Assembly: GCA_015075635.1 (NCBI GenBank)
Contig: JABTUA010000002.1
Location: 1,116,001-1,180,000 of the forward strand
DNA from: Polyangiaceae bacterium
GTDB taxonomy: Bacteria > Myxococcota_A > Polyangia > Polyangiales > Polyangiaceae
Direction: 5' to 3'
Length of the DNA: 64,000 bases
The translations under genes and the position numbers were made by a program. Under the pieces are notes generated by a model, which was not told the origin of the DNA, did no database searches, and saw only the letters and a list, made by a program, of their open reading frames with translations. This document shows, in pieces, positions 43,239 to 50,925 of this stretch; position 1 is the stretch's first letter; each line of letters starts with the position of its first letter.

Positions 43239-44705
43239 TCACAGCACCAGCGGCAGGTAGAAGAACGCGTACGCGGTGATGAGCACCGCAGCCATCACGT
43301 CCAGCACGATCCCGGTCCGCATCATCTGAGGCAAGCGCACGTAGCCGCTGCCGAACACGATGGCGTTCGGCGGAGTGCCCGCGGGCAGCGCGAAGTCGCA
43401 CGAAGCGGCCAGCGCGCAGGCGGAGAGCACCGGCAGCGAGCGCGGCAGGACGTTCAGGAACACGTTCACCGTCGCGGTGTTCGACGCCACGGCGGACAGG
43501 CCAACGGTCGCGAACGCAGCCAGCCCGAGCTGCGCCAAGAGCGGCAGGCGCGCGACCGGTTCGAGCTGCGCGGTGAGGAACCCGGAGAGTCCCCCGCCCT
43601 CGATGCCGGCAGCCATGGCGAAGCTCCCGCCGAGCAGCACCAGCGTGCCCCAGGGCACGCGCCGGAGCTGGGCGAAGCTCACCGTGCGGCTCACGACCAG
43701 GAAGAGCCCGGCGCTCATCGCTACCGTGGCTTCGTAGTGCTTCCCGAGGAGCTTCACGCCGGGGAAGAGCACGGCGACTCGCTGCGCGAGCAGGGGCCGG
43801 AGCACGTCCCCGAGGACCCAGAGCACCGCGGCGACCAGGAACACCGCCGCGACCACGCGCTCGCGCGCCGACCAGGCACCCAGCGCGCGGAGCTCGCGCT
43901 CGAGCACCTCGCGCCCCTGGGTGCCCGCGGGCAGATCGCCCTTGGCGTTGAGCCAGAGCACCCACCACACGATGGGGATGAACAGCACCACGAACGGCAG
44001 GCCGACCGCCATGTAGCGCAGGAAGCTCATGTCGTAGCCGAGCTTGTCCGACAGGAAGCCGACGAAGATCGAGTTCGTGCCGGTGCCGATCTTGGTGCCG
44101 ATACCGCCCACGTTGGCCGCGTAGGCGATGGACAGCATCAGGCTCGCGCCGAAGTCACCGAGCCGGCGTCCCTCGTGCGCGGCCTCGAGCTGGGCCAAGA
44201 GGGCCATGCCGATGGGCATCATCATGACCGCGGTGGCAGTGTTGGAGATCCACATCGACACCGCCGCCGTCGCCACCAACATCCCGAGCAGCAGGCGGCG
44301 CGGCTCCGTGCCGATGGCGCGCATGATGTGCAGCGCGACGCGCCGGTGCAGGCCCCACTGCTCCATCGCCGCGCCGATGGTCATTCCGCCCATGAACAGG
44401 AAGATGTAGGCGTCCACGAACGGCTCGACGGCGCGCACCGTGTCGCCGGCGAGCCCCTTCCCGAACACTCCGAAGAGCGGAAACAGCAGCAGCGGCAGCG
44501 CCGCCGTCGCCGCGATGGGCAAGGCCTCGGTGAACCACCAGATGGCCATCAGCGAAGCCACCGCGGCGGCGTACGCGGGTCGATGACCAAAGCCCGGAAT
44601 GGTGTGCAGGCTGGACGGAACGAAGGCGATCAGCGCGAAGACTGCGGGGCCCAACACGAGCCCGATGCGCCTCCAGACGAGAACGCCCTTTTCGTCCGCC
44701 GCCAC
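43239..44705 (-). CDS. DASS/SLC13-family sodium-coupled anion transporter
   Basis: 488 residues, about 11-12 membrane segments. The two SNT motifs of the divalent-anion/sodium symporter family are present: MWISNTATAVMMMPIG and AVASNTATVNVFLNV, plus ALPIAATAALPLLLFPLFG and NVGGIGTKIGTGTN. Members carry succinate, citrate, other dicarboxylates or sulfate. The exact substrate cannot be told. GTG start, diverging from the fusion kinase gene across 24 bases. Confidence 0.9.
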   Translation of the reverse strand: MAADEKGVLVWRRIGLVLGPAVFALIAFVPSSLHTIPGFGHRPAYAAAVASLMAIWWFTEALPIAATAALPLLLFPLFGVFGKGLAGDTVRAVEPFVDAYIFLFMGGMTIGAAMEQWGLHRRVALHIMRAIGTEPRRLLLGMLVATAAVSMWISNTATAVMMMPIGMALLAQLEAAHEGRRLGDFGASLMLSIAYAANVGGIGTKIGTGTNSIFVGFLSDKLGYDMSFLRYMAVGLPFVVLFIPIVWWVLWLNAKGDLPAGTQGREVLERELRALGAWSARERVVAAVFLVAAVLWVLGDVLRPLLAQRVAVLFPGVKLLGKHYEATVAMSAGLFLVVSRTVSFAQLRRVPWGTLVLLGGSFAMAAGIEGGGLSGFLTAQLEPVARLPLLAQLGLAAFATVGLSAVASNTATVNVFLNVLPRSLPVLSACALAASCDFALPAGTPPNAIVFGSGYVRLPQMMRTGIVLDVMAAVLITAYAFFYLPLVL

Positions 44706-44729
44706 GTGCGCGACCCTACCACGCGAGCG

Positions 44730-46898
44730 ATGTCACTTCGGCCCAACTCCAGCGTCCCGCCTTCATCGTCCGATCTCGGCCAGAGCGGCAACCCCATCCT
44801 CGCGGAGCTGTCCGGGTTGGATCGTGAGCGCTTCGCGCCGTTCCTGGACGAGCTCTGGGTCGAGCCGGGGACGGTGGTGGTCCGGGAGGGCGAGAGCGAT
44901 CGCGCGATGTACTTCGTGCTCGACGGCTCCGCACGCATCTCCCGGCATGGGCTCGAGCTGGGCGAAGTGTCTCGCGGCGGGCATTTCGGCGAGCTGGCGC
45001 TGATCGCAAACCGTCCGCGCGCGGCGACCATCACGGCAGCGACGCGGGTCGAGCTCGCCGTGCTCTCCCCGGAACGCTACGAGGACTTCGCCGCGGCGTA
45101 TCCGGCGCTCGCCCTCCGCGTCGTGCACGCGCTGATGGGCGGCGTGGCCGCGCGGCTGGTCGAGATGACCGACAGCGTCGGGCTCTTGCTCCACGAGCGC
45201 TCGCTGCCGCGCCGCACCACGCTGGAGGTGAAGGTGAACGGGGCCTCGCGTCACGCCCCGACCGGCGCGCCGCTCGAGAGCCTGTTGCCGGAGCACGTCG
45301 AGGGGCGCCTGGTGGTGGCCGCGCTGGTCGATCGCAAGGCCCTCTCGCTGGTGAGCCCGCTCTCTTCGGATTGCAGCGTCGAGGCGCTGACCGTCGATCA
45401 CTGGGAGGGGCAGCGCATCTACCGTCAGAGCCAGTCGCTGGTGTTGATGGAGGCCGCGCGCCGGCTGAACCCCTCGCTCGACCTCAGGATGGGGCACTCC
45501 GTCGGCTTCGCCCAGCGCGTGGTCGTGGGCGGCGCGCGAGCGCAGGACCTCTCGCAGCTGGCCGGCGAGCTCGAGAGTCGCATGCGAGCTCTGGTCGAAG
45601 AAGACGCGTCGTTTCGCGAGGAGTGGTGGACCGTGGACGAGGCCAAGGCCCACTTCGCCACGGTGGGGTGGACCGACGTGGCTCGTCTCCTGGAGATCTG
45701 GCGCGAGCCCGCGGTGCCGCTGGTAGCGTGCGGCGAGGTCTACGCGTTGCGCCTCGGCGCCCTGCTGCCGAGCACGGGCAAGCTGTCACCGGAGTTCCGT
45801 GTGCTCGCCGACGAGGGTGCACTGCTCATGGTCTACAGCGGCCCGGCGGGGGCCAAGGAGCCGCCCAGCGTGCCCGCTTCGCTGGTACAGCAGGCGCGCG
45901 AGGTGTCGCACCAGGCCAGCACGATGACGCGGGATCAGGACCGCTGGCTGGAGACGCTCGGGATCACCAGCATCGGCGACTTCAACCGCGCGTGCATCCG
46001 CGGCGACGTCTCGCAGCTCATCCGCGTCAGCGAGGGGTTCCAGGAGAAGCGCATCAGCCGTATCGCCGACGACATCCACGCGCGCGGGCGCGCTGTGAAG
46101 GTGGTGTGCATCGCCGGTCCGTCGTCCTCGGGCAAGACCACCTTCATCAAGCGCCTGAGGGTGCAGCTCCAGGTCAACGGCATCAACCCGGTCGGCGTGT
46201 CGCTGGACGACTACTACGTCGATCGCGACGAGACGCCGCGGGACGAGAAGGGCGAGTTCGACTACGAGGCCTTCGACGCGCTCAGGGTGGGCCTGCTCCA
46301 GGAGCACACGGAGCGTCTGTTGAAGGGCGAGACGCTCCGCACCGCGCACTACGACTTCGCCACCGGGACCAGCAAGCCCGAAGGTGGCCCGCAGATCACG
46401 CTGGGCGAGCACGACATCCTGATGCTGGAGGGCATCCACGGCCTCAACCCCGAGCTCCTGTCGTCCTTGCCGGAGGGCAGCGTGTACCGCGTCTTCGCCT
46501 GCCCGCTGGTGCAGCTGCCGTTCGACCGCTTGACGCGGGTACACGCCAGCGACGTGCGCCTGCTGCGCCGCATCGTCCGCGATCGTCACTCGCGCGGCGC
46601 GACGGCCGCGATGAACATCCTGCGCTGGCCCAGCGTCCGCGCCGGCGAGCGCAAGCACATCTTCCCCTACCAACACCACGCCGACGCCGTCTTCGACTCG
46701 TCGCTGATCTACGAGCTCAGCGTGCTCAAGGTGTTCGCCGAGCGCTACCTGCTCGAGGTGCCGCAGTCGGACGCGGCGTACACCACGGCGTTCCGCTTGC
46801 TCAGCCTGCTCGATCGCTTCGTGACCATCTACCCCGATCACGTCCGGCCGACGTCGATCCTGCGGGAGTTCATCGGCGGCAGCGGCTTCGAGTACTAG
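44730..46898 (+). CDS. cNMP-binding / TGS / ThrRS-editing-like / uridine-kinase-like fusion
   Basis: 722 residues in four parts. About 25-145: a cyclic-nucleotide-binding domain (GTVVVREGESDRAMYFVLDG, HFGELALIANRPRAATI). About 165-230: a TGS-like domain. About 230-400: a region resembling the ThrRS second additional domain (LVLMEAARRLNPSLDLRMGHS) without its HxxxH pair. About 455-660: a P-loop nucleoside kinase (GPSSSGKTTF at 463-472, VSLDDYYVDRDETP, LMLEGIHGLNPELL). TGS-plus-uridine-kinase proteins are known; the cNMP domain at the front suggests control by a cyclic nucleotide. ATG 44730. The TAG stop lies inside the 15-bp direct repeat that starts the island. Confidence 0.85.
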   Translation: MSLRPNSSVPPSSSDLGQSGNPILAELSGLDRERFAPFLDELWVEPGTVVVREGESDRAMYFVLDGSARISRHGLELGEVSRGGHFGELALIANRPRAATITAATRVELAVLSPERYEDFAAAYPALALRVVHALMGGVAARLVEMTDSVGLLLHERSLPRRTTLEVKVNGASRHAPTGAPLESLLPEHVEGRLVVAALVDRKALSLVSPLSSDCSVEALTVDHWEGQRIYRQSQSLVLMEAARRLNPSLDLRMGHSVGFAQRVVVGGARAQDLSQLAGELESRMRALVEEDASFREEWWTVDEAKAHFATVGWTDVARLLEIWREPAVPLVACGEVYALRLGALLPSTGKLSPEFRVLADEGALLMVYSGPAGAKEPPSVPASLVQQAREVSHQASTMTRDQDRWLETLGITSIGDFNRACIRGDVSQLIRVSEGFQEKRISRIADDIHARGRAVKVVCIAGPSSSGKTTFIKRLRVQLQVNGINPVGVSLDDYYVDRDETPRDEKGEFDYEAFDALRVGLLQEHTERLLKGETLRTAHYDFATGTSKPEGGPQITLGEHDILMLEGIHGLNPELLSSLPEGSVYRVFACPLVQLPFDRLTRVHASDVRLLRRIVRDRHSRGATAAMNILRWPSVRAGERKHIFPYQHHADAVFDSSLIYELSVLKVFAERYLLEVPQSDAAYTTAFRLLSLLDRFVTIYPDHVRPTSILREFIGGSGFEY

Positions 46899-46908
46899 GC
46901 TCGACCCC
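46894..46908 (+). repeat. 15-bp direct repeat, left copy
   Basis: ACTAGGCTCGACCCC, overlapping the end of the fusion kinase gene. Identical to 50307-50321. The bases before are also related (TCGAGT here, TCGAG there). Confidence 0.8.
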
Positions 46909-47499
46909 AGTCCCGCTCGGTGCCGGACAGAGGTTGAGAAGCGACGCGTTCTCGAAGAGTTGAGGACGGTCACGGGTACGGCGCGCGAGCAGGCGCAAAT
47001 TCGCACTCGAGGTCAGGACGGGCCGGCGCTGGAGGTCGGGGCGTGGCTCTCGGGTGGCGCCGGGCGTTGGGGAAGCGCTGGCGGCGTCGGCGCAGTGGTC
47101 GAGCGCACGACGCAGAGCTCGATGACCGCGAGTGCGGCACTGCGTGCAGCTGCCTGGAGGGAGCGCCATCGGACTCGAGCTCGACGCGCAGCTTCCGGAC
47201 CCACGGCGCTGCCGCTGACAAAGACCACCAAGGGCATCCCGTGCACGCCCGTTTGTTTGCGGGCGTGCGAGCAGCGTTTCAGCGTACGGTGACCTGAAGG
47301 AAAGAGCATCGAGACGTCGATTTCTCTTGACGCATTCTCGAGCGACGCGCGTTCGCGTTCGACGACCACGCGGGTGAGGGCCTCTCGCTCGCGCGTGGTG
47401 ACGCGCTCGTGCGCGTTCGTGCGCGCGACGACGCGCGACGCGTTCAGATGCCCGAAACGCGCTCAGCGTGTCAGCAGCGAGCTCGAAAAATCGCGTGAT
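46899..47499. other. Gene-free stretch before the HNH gene
   Basis: About 600 bases without a convincing gene. It holds the left inverted repeat with its hairpin (47200-47268). After that comes a stretch of CG-rich repeats of GCGCG/TCGTGCG type around 47390-47450. Confidence 0.6.
47200..47268 (+). repeat. Inverted repeat with hairpin, left copy
   Basis: A 43-base conserved part (47200-47242, starting CCCACGGCGCTGCC) is followed by a hairpin: stem GCACGCCCG (47243-47251) with CGGGCGTGC (47260-47268), 8-base loop. It matches 48719-48788 in inverted orientation with 40 of 43 bases identical in the linear part. Confidence 0.85.
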
Positions 47500-48708
47500 A
47501 TGCCAGAAAGCATGAACGCTCTCTCTTCGGTCTCCGACCACGAGCTCCGCGAGCGACTTTCGGCCGCCGTGAGCTCGGAGCGGTCGGCGTGCGCCAACGT
47601 CATCTTCCACCTGGCAGAGCTCGACCGCCGCAAACTGTACCTGGACGATGCGTGTTCCTCCCTCTTCGCCTACTGCACCGAGCGCCTCGGCTATTCCGAG
47701 GACAGCGCGACCAAGCGTGTGCGTGTGGCCCGCCTGGCCCAGCAGTTCCCCCAGGTGCTCGATGACCTCGCCAGCGGCGAGCTCCACCTGACGGGGCTGT
47801 TCCTGCTCTCCGGCCACCTGACGGACGACAACGCCGAGCAGCTCCTCGCCGAGGCGCGAGGGAAGTCCAAGCGACAGCTCGAGGAGCTGCTCGCCCGCTG
47901 GTTCCCGCGGCCGGCCGTGCCGCCGACCATCACCCCGGTCACGCCCGAGCCGGTACAAGGGCAGTTGTCCACATGGTCCGGGGCAGGTACCCCGGCCCCG
48001 CCGCCGGCCCAGGCGCCTCGCCCTCGCGTCGAGCCGCTCTCGCCGGAGAGCGTTCGCGTGGAATTCAGCGCCCACGCTGCGTTCCGCGACAAGCTCGAGC
48101 AGGCCCGGGCGCTGCTCAGCCACACGGTGCCCAGCGGCGACCTCGCGACGATCCTCGAGCGCGCGCTGGACCTGCTCATCGAGCGGGAGACGAAGCGCCG
48201 CGCCGGCGCGGGCAAGCCCCGCAAGCGCCGCGAGACGAAGCCGGGCTCGCGGCACGTTCCGGTGGAAGTCCAGCGAGCGGTCAGGGAGCGGGACGGCGAC
48301 CAGTGCACCTTCACCGACGCCGAAGGGCGGCGGTGTTCGGCGACGCGCTTCTTGACCATCGAGCACATCGACCCGTTCGCGAAGGGCGGGCCCACGACGG
48401 TGGACAACTGCTGCTTGCTTTGCAGACCTCACAACGCCCACCGAGCGCGCCAGGTCTTCGGTGAGGACCACATCCAGAACGAGATCTCGGAGGCGCGAGC
48501 GAGGCGAAGACAGAGCACGCCACCGGCGCCACCAGCGCCGACGCCCGCGCCCGAGGGCGGCGTGTCCGAAAAGGTGCTCGGAGCGCTGGTTCGGATGGGG
48601 TTCAAGCGAGCGGACGCGCGGCGAGCCGTCGAGCAAGCGCGCCTCTGCGAGGTGGAGCCGCTGCTCGAGCCGATGCTTCGCGCGACGCTCGCCATTCTCA
48701 CACCGTGA
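47500..48708 (+). CDS. HNH endonuclease (DUF222/13E12-like)
   Basis: 402 residues. An N-terminal helical domain (about 1-140, CTERLGYSEDSATKRVRVARL, ASGELHLTGLFLLSGHL) as in DUF222/REP13E12 proteins, then a Pro-rich linker. A C-terminal HNH nuclease follows: VQRAVRERDGDQCTF, RFLTIEHIDPFAKGGPTT, DNCCLLCRPHNAHRA. It ends in a small UBA/RuvA-C-like helix bundle (VLGALVRMGFKRADARRAV). It is enclosed by inverted repeats. Start at ATG 47500 or 47512. It may move or duplicate as a unit with its repeats; the target site is unknown. Confidence 0.88.
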   Translation: MPESMNALSSVSDHELRERLSAAVSSERSACANVIFHLAELDRRKLYLDDACSSLFAYCTERLGYSEDSATKRVRVARLAQQFPQVLDDLASGELHLTGLFLLSGHLTDDNAEQLLAEARGKSKRQLEELLARWFPRPAVPPTITPVTPEPVQGQLSTWSGAGTPAPPPAQAPRPRVEPLSPESVRVEFSAHAAFRDKLEQARALLSHTVPSGDLATILERALDLLIERETKRRAGAGKPRKRRETKPGSRHVPVEVQRAVRERDGDQCTFTDAEGRRCSATRFLTIEHIDPFAKGGPTTVDNCCLLCRPHNAHRARQVFGEDHIQNEISEARARRRQSTPPAPPAPTPAPEGGVSEKVLGALVRMGFKRADARRAVEQARLCEVEPLLEPMLRATLAILTP

Positions 48709-48718
48709 GACGGTTCGG

Positions 48719-48788
48719 GCACACCCCACGTCGAATGGGGTGTGCACGGATTGCCCTTGGTGGTCATTGTCAGCGGCAGCGCCGTGGG
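48719..48788 (-). repeat. Inverted repeat with hairpin, right copy
   Basis: Mirror of 47200-47268. The hairpin stem is GCACACCCC (48719-48727) with GGGGTGTGC (48737-48745), 9-base loop, starting 11 bases after the HNH stop, so it may also end that transcript. Two stem pairs differ from the left copy, and both arms changed together. Confidence 0.85.
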
Positions 48789-48820
48789 CACGCATGCGGA
48801 CGAAGGAAAGGAGCTCATCT

Positions 48821-50110
48821 GTGCCTCGAACAGGTCGCACTCAACGCAGAGTCATCGGCATGCTCGTCAAACGCTTCGGCGACGCGCGCCTCGACGAGGT
48901 CCGCGACCCGCGCAACCCACGCGGGCGTCGCTGGGATCTCGGCAGTTTGCTCGCCAGCGCGCTGCTCGGGATGGTGGCCGGGAGCAGGAGCCTGCGCGAG
49001 GTCGAGCAGCTGACCGCGGAGCTCACGCCCGCGGTGCGCGCGAAGCTCGGAATCGCACGTCGTGTTCCGGACACTACGTTGCGCGACGCGCTCGCGGCGC
49101 TCGAGCCCGACGACGTCCGCCCGGCCCTGCACGCTGCGACTCGCGCCGCCCAGCGCCGCAAGGCGCTCGAGCCCAACGGCTCACCCTTCGGCGTCGTCTC
49201 GCTCGACGGCAAGGCGACCCGTGTGCCTGCCGCCGACGACTTCTTCGCCCAGCGTCAGACGGCGCCGGCCGAGGCGCGCCTGCTCGGCCTGGTCAGGACC
49301 GTCACGGCCACGCTGACCAGCTCCACCGAGCGACCCGTCATCGATGTCGTCCCGATCCCGGCCAGCACCAACGAGATGGGCATGTTTCAGCGCTGTCTCT
49401 GCGCCTTGATGCGGACCTACGCGCGCAGCGACCTGTTTCGCCTCGTCACCTACGACGCCGGCGCGTGCTCCAGAGAGAACGCTCGGGCGGTGCGCGACCT
49501 CGGCCTTCACTACCTGTTCGCCGTCAAGAGCACCCAACCCTCCCTCCACACCGAGGCCGTGCGCTGGCTGTGTGGCCTGGAGCCTGACCAGGCCGCCGCC
49601 TCCAGCACGGATCTCCACCACGGTCGCTCCGTCGTGCGGCGCATCTACCTCGGTGAAGCCCTTGCCGCGCCGGAAGGTTGGGAGCATCTCAGGACCGTGC
49701 TCCGCGTCGAGGTCGAGACGCTCGATTCCAAGGGCGTCCGGGTCGCGAGCGACAACCGCTACTTCGTTTCCAGCTTGCCGCGCTCTCGACTCAGCGAGGT
49801 CCAATGGCTGCTCGTCGTGCGCCGCCACTGGGGCGTCGAGACTGCCCATCAGCTTCTCGATGGCGCCTTCGCCGAGGACCATCATCCGTGGATCGAACAG
49901 AACCCGCGAGCCACGGTCGTCGTGATGGTGCTGCGGCGCATCGCATACACGCTGCTCGCGCTCTGGCGCGGGGTGACTTTGCGCAGCGACGAACAGCGTA
50001 GGCGGCCCTGGCGCGACCTGATGCGCCACATCTGGCTCTGCACAGTCAAGGCCACCGCAGAGACCCCTCGAAACTCGAGTGACCGCCGGCTCCCGCCGGC
50101 GCCTGCGTGA
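48821..50110 (+). CDS. ISAs1-like DDE transposase
   Basis: 429 residues of the ISAs1/H-repeat-associated type: DARLDEVRDPRNPRGRRWDL and LLASALLGMVAGSRSLREVE at the N-terminus, first Asp in VVSLDGKATR, second in LVTYDAGACSRENA, and the Glu region RRHWGVETAHQLLDGAFAED. The DDE set looks intact. GTG 48821 is preferred because AAGGAG lies 7 bases before it; ATG 48860 is an alternative. I could not find clear terminal inverted repeats around it, so it may be an immobile remnant or have unrecognised ends. Confidence 0.9.
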   Translation: MPRTGRTQRRVIGMLVKRFGDARLDEVRDPRNPRGRRWDLGSLLASALLGMVAGSRSLREVEQLTAELTPAVRAKLGIARRVPDTTLRDALAALEPDDVRPALHAATRAAQRRKALEPNGSPFGVVSLDGKATRVPAADDFFAQRQTAPAEARLLGLVRTVTATLTSSTERPVIDVVPIPASTNEMGMFQRCLCALMRTYARSDLFRLVTYDAGACSRENARAVRDLGLHYLFAVKSTQPSLHTEAVRWLCGLEPDQAAASSTDLHHGRSVVRRIYLGEALAAPEGWEHLRTVLRVEVETLDSKGVRVASDNRYFVSSLPRSRLSEVQWLLVVRRHWGVETAHQLLDGAFAEDHHPWIEQNPRATVVVMVLRRIAYTLLALWRGVTLRSDEQRRRPWRDLMRHIWLCTVKATAETPRNSSDRRLPPAPA

Positions 50111-50515
50111 CCCGTGCCGAGGCCTTCGCGCCGACCTGCTCTTTGACAGACTCCGCGTCGATCACCGCCCTCGGGCTCCTGCCCCCGTAGAGGCTCGATG
50201 GCACTTGCTCCTGTGCGGCCCAGTACCTCTCCACCGCCCCGTCCCCGGGTCACCACTTCCCCGCCGGTGGTGGCGACCCAGCTCGACTCGCGGAGAACCG
50301 ATCGAGACTAGGCTCGACCCCGGCAGTCTTGCCATGATCAGATCGCGATCGTCGTGAGTGGCGAAGACCCACGGAGACGCCGGCGAGGCCGGCGGATCCT
50401 TCCTCATGCATCGGACGAGTCGCTACTCTCCAGCGGTCGCCCTTGGCATGCAGCCGCGAAGGAAGCCCCTCGCAGCGAGTTCTCCCTCTCGTCGCGAACG
50501 TGCACAACTCGAGTG
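50111..50515. other. Gene-free stretch right of the transposase
   Basis: About 400 bases. The minus strand at 50130-50234 can be read as a short peptide with WAAQEQVPSSLYGGRS but has no clear start or family; it may be a decayed gene remnant. It also holds the right direct repeat (50307-50321). Confidence 0.5.
50307..50321 (+). repeat. 15-bp direct repeat, right copy
   Basis: Second copy of ACTAGGCTCGACCCC, in gene-free sequence right of the transposase gene. Confidence 0.8.
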
Positions 50516-50857
50516 TTAGGCCGCCGAGAACAGCTGGTAGGTCTCACGCAGCTCGTCCAGGCGCCGCTCGCTCACGTCGCGATCGAACTCGAGCGCCACG
50601 AGGCGCGACAGCCAATCGCCGCTCGGGTCGTGATCGATGCGCACGACCGTGGCCGGCAGATCGTACTCGGGCCCGCCGCCGCGGGTCTTGAAGCGCACCC
50701 GCACGCGCTGTCCCGGCTGGTAGCGGCTGGGCGTGCCGAGCAAGAGGCCGCGCTGGCTGAGGTTCCGGACTACTCCGACTCGCCCCGGCTTGGCGGGGCT
50801 CTCGATGGCGACAGGGAACCGAACCGGGTGGCGAGAATGTCGGCGGCTGTGCGGCAT
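50516..50857 (-). CDS. PilZ domain protein
   Basis: 113 residues, essentially one PilZ domain: RRHSRHPVRFPV (RxxxR) at the N-terminus and NLSQRGLLLG ((D/N)xSxxG) about 20 residues later, the two parts that bind cyclic di-GMP, then a beta-barrel (YQPGQRVRVRFKT, DLPATVVRIDH). It probably reads c-di-GMP levels for motility or envelope targets. ATG 50857 with only a weak ribosome site. Confidence 0.88.
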   Translation of the reverse strand: MPHSRRHSRHPVRFPVAIESPAKPGRVGVVRNLSQRGLLLGTPSRYQPGQRVRVRFKTRGGGPEYDLPATVVRIDHDPSGDWLSRLVALEFDRDVSERRLDELRETYQLFSAA

Positions 50858-50860
50858 GAA

Positions 50861-50873
50861 CCTACAATGTAGG
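50861..50873 (-). promoter_or_regulatory. Perfect 13-base palindrome before the PilZ gene
   Basis: CCTACA-A-TGTAGG lies 4 bases upstream of the PilZ start codon, within an unusually AT-rich stretch (50861-50935). It could be an operator or part of the ribosome-loading region. Confidence 0.3.
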
Positions 50874-50925
50874 ATAAAGTGTTCTCTGGCAAGACCCTTG
50901 TTGAATCTGGCTTGATTACAAGCAC

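Larger units (their letters stand above)
46894..50321. mobile_element. Putative inserted island with HNH unit and ISAs1-like transposase
   Basis: The segment between two identical 15-bp direct repeats (46894-46908 and 50307-50321). It contains the HNH gene with its flanking inverted repeats and a transposase, while DNA on both sides looks like ordinary chromosome. The left repeat includes the stop codon of the fusion kinase. No integrase or tRNA target is seen, so how it came in is unknown. Confidence 0.45.

Noticed and set aside
47013..47369. Minus-strand frame with peptide HGMPLVVFVSGSAVG, similar to HGLPLVVIVSGSAVG read at 48742
   Set aside because: The similarity comes from the DNA inverted repeat. 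The sequences diverge at once outside it and no family is recognisable.
47200..48788. The inverted repeats as terminal repeats of the ISAs1-like transposase
   Set aside because: They enclose the HNH gene, not the transposase, and no third copy lies right of the transposase.
50046..50234. Small minus-strand gene right of the transposase
   Set aside because: No good start, no ribosome site and overlap with the transposase 3' end; at best a remnant.
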